Shown piece by piece: positions 26,192 through 39,223 of a stretch of DNA of 64,000 nt. Origin of the DNA: Sipunculus nudus (taxonomy: Eukaryota; Annelida; Sipuncula; Golfingiida; Sipunculidae); assembly GCA_026874595.1 (NCBI GenBank), contig CM049315.1, positions 36,596,164 to 36,660,163 of the forward strand, in the 5' to 3' direction. The notes beneath the pieces are model-generated. The model saw nothing but the letters and a program-made list of their open reading frames with translations, was not told the origin of the DNA and did no database searches. The translations under genes were made by a program, and so were the position numbers. How positions within the stretch are numbered: the first letter of the stretch is position 1; each line of letters starts with the position of its first letter.

Positions 26192-28224
26192 CAGTTCATT
26201 CAGAATATGGCCCAGTCTGTCTTTCCGAAGTATTCATCACTGTACTTTAAACGATAAATGAATCAGGTATACCGCTGTCATCCGCTGTTCAGGTCAATAA
26301 GGACCATATGTGTATAATGCACACTGGTATATTTTATTATGGATAATTTCACCATTGCTCTTGGGTAAATTGAAAATGATTCCCCCCCCCCCCCCAGGTC
26401 ATGGAAGGAGGGTGGTAAACTCTACGCTAACAATTGATCAAGAAAGCAGATTAAAACACGCTCTGACACATCTGGTTTCTGGTTAAATAACAGCTTCGAT
26501 ATCATATAATATTTAAATTAATTTCAGGATGACCGTTGTTGCCGTTGACACCCACAGCTGTATACGGGAGGTCATGTTCAAACTGATAGATATAACGGAC
26601 CGGAACACTCTGGTGTACTCCGGTGCCTCACCAGGCAGAAAACTACCAAAAATGGTAGGTACATAGATCGTCATATTAAGCATGAGCATGTTCGCTTATC
26701 TGGCCGGATTACTAAATTATGATAAAACCTTAGACGGTGTCACTTTTAATAGGACACAAAGACAATAAATAGCAAGTTTTAAGACAAAATTCACAATTCA
26801 AACTATTTTTTTTCCAAATTAAGGACGTCTTCATTAGCTGTCATCTTTCTACAAGATAACAGACATGCAAGTTTCTACAACATGGATTAAACAGATAATG
26901 AGAAATTAGAAAAAGGAGTGTACTTTGCCCGAACATTAAGACAAGAAGGCATACATTACCCTCTTAACTCTAAGGGCATAATTGCATATTTTCCTATCCT
27001 AACACTCTTAGGGTACGAAGGCAGACCTTCATGCCCTTACTGCTGCTTGTACATTTTCACAAATCTCCATTAAACTGAAAGGAACATTTTCATATTTTCT
27101 ACGAAAATGTCCGAAACTATAGTAGGTCGTACCATGTAAAATTTGCCTTAAACTGTTGTAATAGACCGAAGGAAACCTCAAGGAAGAAAAACGCCTCCAA
27201 CATTGGAGAGAATCGCACCGGTGAGGCCTTCTTAGAAGAACTGGGCAGTTGAAATATTTAAAATAGTAATGGATCGAACTCATTTTTTTTTCACAAGAGA
27301 CCAGGTTTAAAAATCAACAACCCTACTTTTCATTCAAATCACCCTGTGAGCTTTTGAAGTGCAGGGAATCGTAGAAAACCGAAAAGAAAAAAATGCACCT
27401 GTATGGCTTGCTTGAGAGAATGTGACAGTAGATACACTTGGGCATTAACTGGCCATTTGTGGTTTTTAGACCACTTCCTTTTACTTACATGAGACAGCGA
27501 ATAACATCCATTCTTCTACTTTTTACTTCGGTGAATATTAAATTGATCCAATGACTATCCTTTATTAGACAGAGGACCAGTGTGCCGTCAGTCCTACGTG
27601 TGACTACTGGTTCAAGATGGGTGACTGCTTCGCCAGAGAAAACCACTGTGAAATGAAAGGCCGCGAGGGGCATGACTTCAAACTGGAACTTATGGTCGTA
27701 AACCAGGCTGGAAAAACCGCGGGATTCAACTACGAGGTTAGCTTATCTACTTATTTATGCACCAGAAGGACGCTTCTATTTGACAGGTTTTAGATTATGT
27801 AATTTAGGTGATGACATTCATGGAAACAAGTACATTACAGTATATATCACATAGGCAGACTGAAGTTCCAGATAGCATGATCAGGGGCTCTATCCACATT
27901 TCTGGAAAACCCTATCAAATAATTCTGAGGAAAATCGACATTTATGAGTAATTGTCATAGAAAAAGTACAAAGTCTGTAACCAGTATGAACAAAAATTAT
28001 GGATATTACCACAAGATGATCTCACTTTCACTCAGTCTCTTTCTCTCTCTCAGTATATACAGTGAAACCCATGGTTTATGACCACCAAAGGGTCCGACAT
28101 AAAGTGGTCGCATATTCGAGGTGATCGTCTAACGGGGAAAAAGAACAAAAATAAAATGGAATCGTGAGAAAGTGGTCGTTATTTGGAGAAGGTCGCTCAA
28201 CTGAGGGGTCGTTAGGCGACGTTG

Positions 28225-28284
<60 letters not shown>

Positions 28285-28293
28285 CTATATATT

Positions 28294-28328
<35 letters not shown>

Positions 28329-31300
28329 TCTATTGTTTCCTTTAATTTTCAGATGGGAGAAATGTCAAACCTGATTGGCATCGGTGAATGTAAGTAATTA
28401 TAAGTCATTTGATAGTATCATAATGTCCCAGGACATTCCTTTGGAGTAATAAGTGGCATTTTATGGTGTGGAACGGGGATGGCTTTGGGTGTGTTTTTAT
28501 TATGATGCTCCGCGCAGGGTAATGGGACATAATTAGCTGTACACAATAAGCAGAAGAAGTTTTATTTGTCGTAGACACGCACAATACCATAGGAACCAAA
28601 CCAGTTACACGACAGTTGTATTTATACTGTATAAGATGGGTTATAATCAAGTCTTAGGGAGTCAAATACGCTAGATGGAGGGCCTAACCTATCTAACGTG
28701 AGAAAACTGTGCTCGAAGGTTTAATTGAAGGCTTGCAATTGCGTTCATAATTAACTTTCAAATTTAATAATAAAATATCACAGGATATTCGGTCTAGGGA
28801 TAAAAAAGGCGTTTATAAAACATAATCTAAAAATTCATTTTCACGATATTTGACTCATATATGCAATATGTATCTCCACAAAGACCCAACAGTTAAAGAC
28901 GTGAACTGTCAGAATACAACCGACGATAAGGTCTTACTGTGGAACCTGGTGCCGGCCTGTTATGACCGGAAGTCTGTTCTGCTGAAGTACTCAGTCCGAG
29001 GCAAGGCATTCTCCCAGAAGATTGAGGGTTCTAGGCTGAATTACACTGTGACCAACCTTCTGTCAGGGACAGTGATCACATTCAATGTCAGCGTGGTTTA
29101 CAGTCCCGGAGATAAGGAGAGTGACGCAGTAACACTCACAGGTAGATTTCAGCGCCACCAGTAATTACGGTCGACATGACGTTTCATTTAATTTTATTAT
29201 ATTAACATTATAATAGCTTTTCATAGTTATGAGCTCCTATTTTTTTGATCTGCATTTGTATATCATCTTTTTTTTTACCTTGAAAACAATACAAAGAAAC
29301 ATGTTTTATATTAGATTTAAGATTCCTGTTTCATTTTACCGGTAACAAAGATTCTTTCAATATTTTGTATTCTGAATGGAAAATTCGTCTCGATATATTT
29401 CAGTGAAAACCAAAGGGGATGCTCCACCGTCCCCGCGGGAACCACTAAATTTGGTAACACTAGTTGGTATAATTCTCGGTGAGTATAACTTAGTTACCAT
29501 AATCTTTTTTTATTTATTTTATATACTTCTTTTCTGCATGTTTATTTGTCTACATAATACACCAAAATAATTTTTGATAGACAACTGGAGAAATAAACTT
29601 TAAGACAACGAAAAGGTCAATCAGATACTGAAGTTAGCCTATAAATTACATGTTGACGCATACAGGACCATTTCTCTTTACTGTTGTACACTTATGTCTC
29701 AGGATTTTAAGAGGACCAGTCACCGGTGGTGTCATCTGGTAGCGGAATTTAAAGCATGACATTTTAGACGTGTCCTTCTTTTTATGTCGTATCCGGTTCA
29801 AACAAAAATACCACGCTTATTTTTATATAAGAGCAATAGCTTACTTAAACTTTAAAAATTTAATTTGATTTGTCATTTAAGGTTAACTTGTTCTAGGAAC
29901 CCGTGCACAGTTTTTATATGTCTCGGCTGTTTTTAAGGTTAAATTCCCAAGCAGATTAAGCGTCTTGTTTCTTGTATAGGTATATTACTTCTTGGAATGA
30001 CGATTACCCTGGTTGTGTTGGTGGTCCAGCGCAAAAGTAGTGGTAAGCCCCCTCTTCCCCGTCAGCTGACGGACCTCCCGAGACGGGTATCACAGAAACG
30101 TCGCCGGAACCAGTATGCGGAGTACAGTGGACCAGTCACCGCGAAGAGGATCAACAACCAGTTGGTCTGTACCATCGTCTTCTGCCCTTTGCATTTAATT
30201 CAAGGTGTACAAATAAAAAAAAATGCGATACGTCCGGGGTACGTTAGAGAAACGTGGAAATCGTATACGTAAGGCTGGACTAGCGTATGTGTACACGGTA
30301 TAACGATGCGTTTTCGTGGGTCTTAACGCTGACGCAACAGTTAGAATATGTTTAACAATATATAAAGGTAGCTCAGAAAAGCGTGGGTTTCCAACATATT
30401 GTTCAAACGTGCGCTCAGCGTAATATAGTGTACATATATCGCCGGACGTGGCGGAGACGTAGCGCTTCATGTACAACCGGCTTCAGAGTATGGCAAATAA
30501 TATAAACTGTTAAAATGGCCGTACCCTATCCTGAATTAAGTATCCATGGGTCCCGAGTGATGCTGTTCCAAGAAGACGTTTACCAAGAAATTTTACAAAT
30601 AAACCTGAATAACTTACAGATCTTAAGGACTCTCCAGCGAGAGTTTCATTCCGTTCATGGAAACAATGGTTAGAAAATAGGAGACACCCTTTTAGCTTCA
30701 ACTTTGGTCTGAGTAACATGAACTCAAAACACCGTAAACGTTGTAAACGAGTAAAAATGTTTTCTATATTCTGCGGATCTACCAAAATGTGGAATTGTTG
30801 ATGTTGACGGTAAATGCGAGTGGCAAAAACTGAAGGCCAAATCTAACTCTTAAGTGGGATCATATTATCGACTTTTGTCCACGTGAATATTCATAAATCA
30901 CAGGTTCGAACAACTCTTGAGGATTATGGTGACATTAAAATAGCTCCAACAATGCGTTTAATGTTGTTTTAAAAACACTTCACTCTCTACCGTGCTCAAC
31001 ATCAACGCTTTCCCGGTCGCCCGTTGCCAGTAGAACTAACACAAGGTATTTGTGAGTTAATTCGTTCTCCGGACCATCGAGGTACAAATCAGATAATAAA
31101 TCTTTATAAAATACCAGTTGATACATTTGCATAATTTCAAGACCTTATAAACCATGTTTTAACCTTCATAACCATTACGAGGTTATACTTTGTAAAATAT
31201 TTTAGAAAACTTTTCCTGTACTTTGAAAAAAATGACAGTTGCTCTTTATATTCTAATGCATTTAATTTAGACAGATTTGTAACGGAAGTCGCATGATTTA

Positions 31301-34300
31301 ACAACAATCGATAACAGTTGATCGTTATTTGAATGAATGCATATCGAAATAAAGGATTACTGGCCGCCCTTAAGGCCTAGACATTTCTTACTTATACAAG
31401 TTTTTTTGGGAGTGTTAGCAGCGGCGTACCTAGCCTCATTGCCGCCCGGGGCGGTCTTAGAAATTTCCGCCCCTCTAATAAAACATTACAAAACTTGATA
31501 ACATATTGAAACATATCGTTTCAAATGTCCTTGTTACAGGTTTGTATTTGACAACAACGCAGTTATAAGGATTAACTGGCAGGGAATTCTTCCGCCATAT
31601 ATTAAAGAGCACACATCTCTTTGCTAATGTAAATCAAAAGATCGCTCGAAGCTCAAACAAGTATATTTCATTAGGCCTATGAAGTGAACAGAAAGGAATA
31701 AAACGAATAAATTGTAACTATTAACAGATTACACTGCAGGATACACATATGATGTGGGAAATTGATCTTTCATCATTCATGTAAACACGATTCATGATTA
31801 CTTAATCCTCAACTTGGGGAAAAAACTTTATTTGGCGAGTGTTATTCCATTCTCGACGCATACAAATACCTTGTCACATCTATAATTCCACCTCTTGTTA
31901 CCGCACATGACAGCAGGTACACCTAATAGAGCTGTTGAGATATGCATGGTACTGCTGCATGCAAGTCATTTAGTCTTTACTAAAACAGCGTAATTCATGA
32001 GTTAAGCATATATACGTAGGCAGGGCATGTTTATTTTTTCACATAAAAAAATCCAATGTTTGGGTAAACTGACTTTGTTTAATTAAAATATCCTCAAAGT
32101 TAAAAGCATACTTTAATTCAAGGCTACAACAAAATCATTTTAGAATTATAGTGATCATGCACTTTGCGAGGTTTTATTTATAAACTTATGACTATTTGTT
32201 ATTCAATAAAGTATTTAAATAAATTTCAAGTAATGATATAATTTAAATATATATTATAATTTAATTTCAAATGATTAGTCACAACATACAACAATTGTCT
32301 GTAGGTAGTGGATAATGAAACTGTTGATAACAGAATTAACAGTACAGGTAAATATTTCTTTAAGTTTTGAACACTAAAATTTAAAACTGATACTTGATAC
32401 GTATATTAAATATGTGGCTAAGCGGCCAGGGGGATTCATCCCGCCGGACAGTTATTATAGAATTTTATTTTAAAGTTAAAATAATTCCTATATAGGTTTG
32501 GGTGTTTATTGGTTTTATTCACGTTACCTAAAACATCGTGCAGGTTTTATTGGTTAATCAAAAGACACAGGCATTTAGGTAGTACTCATTATATACACAA
32601 TAGTGTAAACGTCTGTATTTTAACGAGACTGATGTTAGAGTATGAAGATTCATGGAAAAAGGAAATTTCAGGTTGTTTCAGGCTGTTTAAATATCCTGGA
32701 ATTTCGGGAATTCAAGGGTTCAAGAATGGAAATTCTTAATACTTTCCAAGAAAAGAGCAACACAATTCGTCAAAATATGTTTCGCACAATATGTACGACA
32801 GACACCCCACTCCCTCTACCTGGTGCCATTGGTCTTCTGGCAGGGTTTCCCTGGTGATTATCAGATGCTGCTAGGGATTTCTGTAAACGACGACCGCCCT
32901 GAAATGCAGGCTTTTTGCATGATTGGTCAGTTTATCGATGGCGTTCTGACATTGCAAGACCACAGATCTAACAAAGAATAACTACAGATGTGTATTTCTT
33001 GCCTCTATAGAGATCGTCCGCAAATAATTTTGTTGGTTCCACCGCCAAATTTTTAATTTTTGAAATTCTTGAAAAGGGACAAAAAGACCAAATTTGAACT
33101 TTTTGAGGAACCCCTTCTGCCACTGATTATACGAAATATCAGAAATGCCGCCCCCACAAATTTACAATTCGTTCGCTAATCATTCTGTAGGTTCTACTCT
33201 CCAGTTTATAATCCCTGCCATGGAATACTTGAACATCAGACAAAAAGGCCAAATTTGTAATATTGTGGAACTTCTTATGCCACTGATAAAACTAAATCCA
33301 AGAAATGCCCCCCTCCCCCCCCCCAAAAAAAAGTGTGCAAAACGTTCGCTAATCATTTGGTAGGTTCCACTGTCCAGTTTATAATACCTAGAATCTTGAA
33401 CATGGGAATAAAAGGCCCAATTGTAATTTTTTTGGAACTCCTTTTGCCAATGATTAAACTAAATCCCAGAAATACGCCCCCCCCCCCCCCCAAAAAAAAA
33501 GGGTGCAAAATAGATCGCTAATACTTTGGTAGGTTCCACTGTCCAGTTTAAAATCCCTGGAATCTTGAACATGAGACAAAAAGGGTCAAATTTGTAATTT
33601 TTGTGGAACTCCTTATGTCACTGATTATACTAAATCCCGAAAATGCGGCCCCAAAAAATGTACAAATCGTTCGCTAATCATCTGGTAGGTTCTACTGTCC
33701 AGTTTATAATCCCTGGAATACTTGAACATGGGACAAAAAGGCCAAATTTGTAATTTTGTGGAACTCCATATGCCACTGATTAAACTAAATCCCAGAAATG
33801 CCGCCCCAAAAATGTGCAAATCGTTCGCTAATCATTTGGCAGGTTCAAATGTCCAGTTTTTAATCCCTGGAATACTTGAACATTGGACAAAAAGGTCAAA
33901 TTTGTACTTTTTGTGGAACTCCTTATGCCACTGATTAAACTTAATCCCAGAAGTGCCGCCCCCCCAAAATGTGCAAATTGTTCGATAATCATTTCGAAGG
34001 TTCCACTGTCCAGTTTATAATCCCTGGAATACTTGAACATGTGACAAAAAGATCGAATTTGTACTTTTTGTGGAACTCCTTGTGCCACTCATTATACTAA
34101 TTCCCCGAAATGCCGCCCCCCCCCCCTCCCAAAATGTGCCGCCCGGGGAGGACCGCCCCTGCCGCCCCCCCCCTTAGGTACGCCACTGAGTGTTAGTTTT
34201 AGTTGTAGCCTTAATGCAGGTTATCGAACATTTTACCTAATTCATATTTTTTGCTGTGTCGATGAAGTCTTGTTTTGTGAATTATACATAAGAGGTTCTT

Positions 34301-35682
34301 TTTCAAAGGAATGCAAAATCAACTACGACTACGAAGATGATGAGATCTACACATACGGTGACATGGACTGTGGCGGGACCAGCATGACCGTGTCACGTGA
34401 TTGCCTCGTTCTGGGGGAACTTTTGGCAAGCGGTAAAATCGCAGACATCCGGATGGCAACGGTCAGGGAGACGTCCGGTAGGGGCGTTACAGTGGCCGCC
34501 AAGATGCTGAAACGTGAGATATTAATGAAGTGTACTTAAAACATTTATCTGTGTAAATTCCAAGTTTACACCACCGTTTCATGCATACCCAAAAGTATCT
34601 ACCAACGTTTTTGCTATATCTAGTGACAGGCTTACCACATGTTCCACGTTTTCATGTAAGGCTACTCCATCTACAGATAGATGTGCTACATCTCCATGTG
34701 CGTGTAATACATCTGCACACGTGTATGCTACATGTACACGTATACGTGTTCACTACCACATCGAGGTAGGCATGTTCTACAACTAATTATGCGTATGTTT
34801 CCTTCGGAAAGAGATGCTTGCAGTTCATATGCTGATTAGATAAGGAGTATACTCAGGGGCGTATTCAAAGGGGGGCGCGAAGGGGAGCACCCCCCCCCCC
34901 CGAAAATTCTGCTATTTGTACTTCCACTAGACGCTTGCTATATGCCTCATTTTTTTTATATTTTCCCTGGAATACACCTTGAGACTATATGAAAGCTTCC
35001 GGTTTCTTGATTCTTGGGTAATTAAAATCACCTCTAAATACCCAGCTACTGTCATTGGAGCTGGATGGCCAGGCTTTATGTCTGAAAGCTGCATTTTCAA
35101 TAATAATTTAAATCTGAAAATGGTATGCAAATAACAGTCAATGAGTATTTTTCACCTCTAATATTTCTTGTGTTTATTTACTTTAATTACCTCAGGTCGG
35201 ACTATCTTTATTTCTTTTTAACTTCAACTGGCTATAGTTCGAACTTAATTGCTGCAAATTTTTTTTTACGAAAACCTATATTATGGAATTCATTACCAGA
35301 AGCTCTACATGAAAAATAGATGTAGTAACCTTTGACAGATTCAGTGACATATAATAGTTAATCCATTTCAGTTTTTTCACATGTGTGCTGACCATCTTCT
35401 TCTTAAAAATTACAATTAAGTTACGACACTACACTTATTGATGCATGCATTTTTCTGTTGTTCAAATAATGCATTATATATAGATGAGGGTCCCACGGTT
35501 AACATAATAATCATTTTGAACTGGATACCTTACAATATTACATATAATAATCATAATAATTATACACGAAATAACAATATTTGATATGTTTAGTAGGAGA
35601 CAATTTAACAAGTTTAAATATGCTTGCTTCCTCCTGATAGGGCTTTGTGGAATAACAATATAATTAATAAAAAGAATTTAAT

Positions 35683-35727
<45 letters not shown>

Positions 35728-38700
35728 AGACATGTATAAAAGACGCAGATCAGCCCCCTTTTCCGACTTTAGGGCTGCGCCCCCTCTATTTTCAAATCCT
35801 GGATACGCCACTGATACTATACATTGTTTCCAATTTTTTTTCAAAAGAACCACCAAAGGATGGCGACCAGCTGCTGATGAAGGCGAAGAAGAACTTCCTG
35901 ATGCAGAAGGTAACCCGTAACGACTATCTGGTCAATCTGTACGGCGTGGTGGAACCTGGTAGGTTTCTAATGGTAATTAATATCACACTGATTTGATCCA
36001 ACATTTATTTTGAGCATATTAATTATCAAATAAGATAATATTTCTATTAATTATAAATGGAAATTTGAGTGTCAAACCTACTGTCACAAAAGCATTGCTA
36101 GTGTTACAAAACATTTCATAATTAATTTTTACATTTCATGAAAAGCATTATTTGTCAGTTACTAATGGTGGTTCAAATATATCATATTTAAGGAAAAACA
36201 CAAATTCAATATTCCAAGACCCCAGTATATTATCTTCTGCGCTATGACGCATGTTCACTAATTTCAGATCCTATCCTCCTATTCGAGTACTGTGAACTGG
36301 GATCCCTGAAGGACTGGCTGATGGAAAAAATGAAACCAACAATGGAAGAGCTGGACCTTATGAAGAGATTCTGCTTTTACATAGCGAGGGGACTGGCCCA
36401 CTTGCACAGTCAAGGCGTAAGTTAATTTTCTACCATATTGCAATTGGCCTGGCCATTGACAGAGTATGAAACGTATGTTAATGCGTACTACTTGGCGAGG
36501 AGCTAGGCTTACTTTGGGATAAGCACATATCCACCAATTTAGAATTAAGCCCAATAGGCCCCACACTGTAACAATCTCATGGCAGCCGCAAGGGTGCCTT
36601 GCCTATATCCAACGAACTTCTCAGGGGGTTTTCTACGCAGTAGGGCGCTTCGGGAGTAAAAACTTCCAGTGTTCTTTTTTTTTGTTCCTGGTGGAAGACT
36701 TGTCATAGTCAGCAGTGCACGGGCCAGGAAGTGAGTATGGTTGACAGTCGATTATAAGACAGGACTTTAAACCCCTCAAAATATACGACACTCAGGCAAT
36801 TCACAGGAACCAACGAGCAAGAGTGACTGAAATTTGTAATAGTTTTATGTAAAGCCTAGACCATACTGTCACCGAATTCGCTCATCCGTGCAACCACCAT
36901 TGATGTTTTGAACATTTCAAAACCTCCATGGTATTTGACGGACTAGACCAAGCAGCAGTGATCATGGTGGGTGACGACGGACGAAGCATCGACACTACGA
37001 TACCCTACGGTTCACTAGGGATTATTTACGGCTCAGCGGCCCATCCGTGTTGAGATCCGTGAGAGTGTGACATCGGCTTAGATGTGCACTTGGGAGAATA
37101 CTATGACCAGCTGTAATCAAACCCTTGGTGCCAGGAAAATTCTAAAGTTTTTTTTTTTCTAAATCGGAATAATATCGTGCTATTACTTGGTTTATCATCA
37201 ACAATTTTATAAATTACAAATTGCCACATTTTATCTAGTTCTAATTGTACCTACTAACATCACCCACAAAAGCAGTAACCAATCATGTTGTTGCTTCAGT
37301 TCAAGTACTGTACTCATTTGAACTTCATGTGAAGATAATCTGAGCTTTAAAGGGGCCCAGTCACCCATATGAACTTCATAAACTAGAGGTAATCCCTTGG
37401 AGCTTTTATATAAAAAAAAAACAAAACATGGATATCACAACATACAGGCTGCTTGTTTTGTTTATATCAATGTGTTTATAATATGCAGGGGCCCAAAATA
37501 ATCAAAACAAATTCAACAAAGGCATCTGGCGGCAAATCAGAAAAGTAAGAGCTTAGAACAAAGCGTTTTAGCATAAATGCAACCTACCATCTTAGGTTAC
37601 ATGTTTTCCCATTTGGCAATAAAGCTATGTTTACACATATATTGTTAATAAACAAGTTCGAATATCCTTCACGGAGGCGTTATGAAAACATTTCATAACC
37701 AGAATTACTCTTAGAGCATTAATATATACACAAAGGAAGCCAGAAATGACATAAATTGCGTTTCAAAAGGAAGGTGAATGTACACCTTTAATCTATGTTC
37801 TTCTCTTTGCATTATCCCTGGTCTGGTGACAGCATGCGACAACATAAGCTGACAAATTTCTGACCAGAATTGTTATATATTTCAGGTGGTTCACCGTCGT
37901 CTGGCTGCCCGAAATGTTCTTTTGACCACTATAGCTGGGGAGATCCACGCCAAGGTTTACGGATTCGGACCACTTCCGGGGGACAAGTTTGAGAGAGAGT
38001 TCATGAAGGACAATAAGAAGAAAGAGGTAACATAACATTATTACATGATAACACACGAAGGGTACATCGGATTTTATTATTATTATTAGTGTTATCATTA
38101 TTATGTCAGTACTAACATGTTAAAGTAATGTGCTCTTTCTCAGGCTAAACACACGCATTGCATAACACATGTTATCAAACTATCCCATCGCCAATTGTCC
38201 TTTGGCAACGCAATATAAAGGCCAGTTAAATCTGTTATACTCCAAATCATTGATGCTGTCTTATAATATCCATTGTATCAAATAAATATAATCTAAGAGA
38301 ACCCAAGCTCTGACACCTTCCTACAGAGACATAACGGGTGTTGGTGTTGGCGGTAAGGTCGTGTCAGACGGGAAGGTACTTACAATAGCCAACCTGTTCC
38401 TGTTAGGGTCAAAGTGCGACGCGTTTTAATCAAATGCTGCTCCGCAGGGTCGGATCCCGGTGAAGTGGATGGCGCCGGAGTCGCTGAGAGAGCCGACAGG
38501 TACGACTAAGGACCGTGAGTACAGTACTGCCACGGACGTCTGGACTTTCGGTGTGGTCATGTGGGAGATCTACGCCCTAGGTATGTGAATAAAATCAGCC
38601 CTTGAATTGGTGCCCATTGCCGTGTACCCAGCTTATATATCAATAACGTCTACTGGCAACACTACCTTTTATAAAAAAAATAAATAAATTGAAATATTGT

Positions 38701-39186
38701 AGGACCCACTGCAGGGAAATAATATTAATCATTTACCATGAATATTGATAGAATCGTTTTGATATCAATAGGCAGATTTTATCGATCACATCAGGAAAAT
38801 CAGCTGGTCTTGTATTGTCTAGTTAGGATTTTCTCTTAAGCACATAATCATATGTTCAAACTGTGTGTTGAAAATGATGTAACATAAAAATCAACTGTAT
38901 GTGTACCAGTAACTGTCGGGTAGAAACCTTTAGGTTTTTGGATAGATTTAAATGTTCTGTACTAAATGTTGAGATTCAGTCCAGCTTCGTAAACGTCACC
39001 TTTCTGTTGTGTCCAGGAGACATACCTTATGACGTAAAGACACGTCATGAACTGCTTGAGCAGCTTTGCAATGGGTACAGACTGCCTCAGCCGCACTGGG
39101 CGAGTGACAGCATGTAAGTGACAGCATGTGCAAGTTGCGGAGCAGTCTATAGACAAAATCTTTGTCTCTGTTTGTCTGTCTGTATG

Positions 39187-39223
<37 letters not shown>

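Larger units (their letters stand above)
34854..35813. mobile_element. 960-bp inverted-terminal element in intron 16
   Basis: Left end CAGGGGCGTATTCAAAGG, right end (reversed) CAGTGGCGTATCCAGG, with ATACT directly outside both ends (34849-34853 and 35814-35818), a possible 5-bp target duplication. The interior includes a LINE-like piece and an (AT)n run, so it looks composite. The right end is 34 bases from exon 17. Confidence 0.55.

Noticed and set aside
30039-30044. GTAAGC as an alternative, better-looking donor for exon 15
   Set aside because: It would end in phase 1, incompatible with exon 16 (phase 0), and would drop an otherwise open 40-codon basic segment. Kept only as a possible alternative if a missing exon exists.
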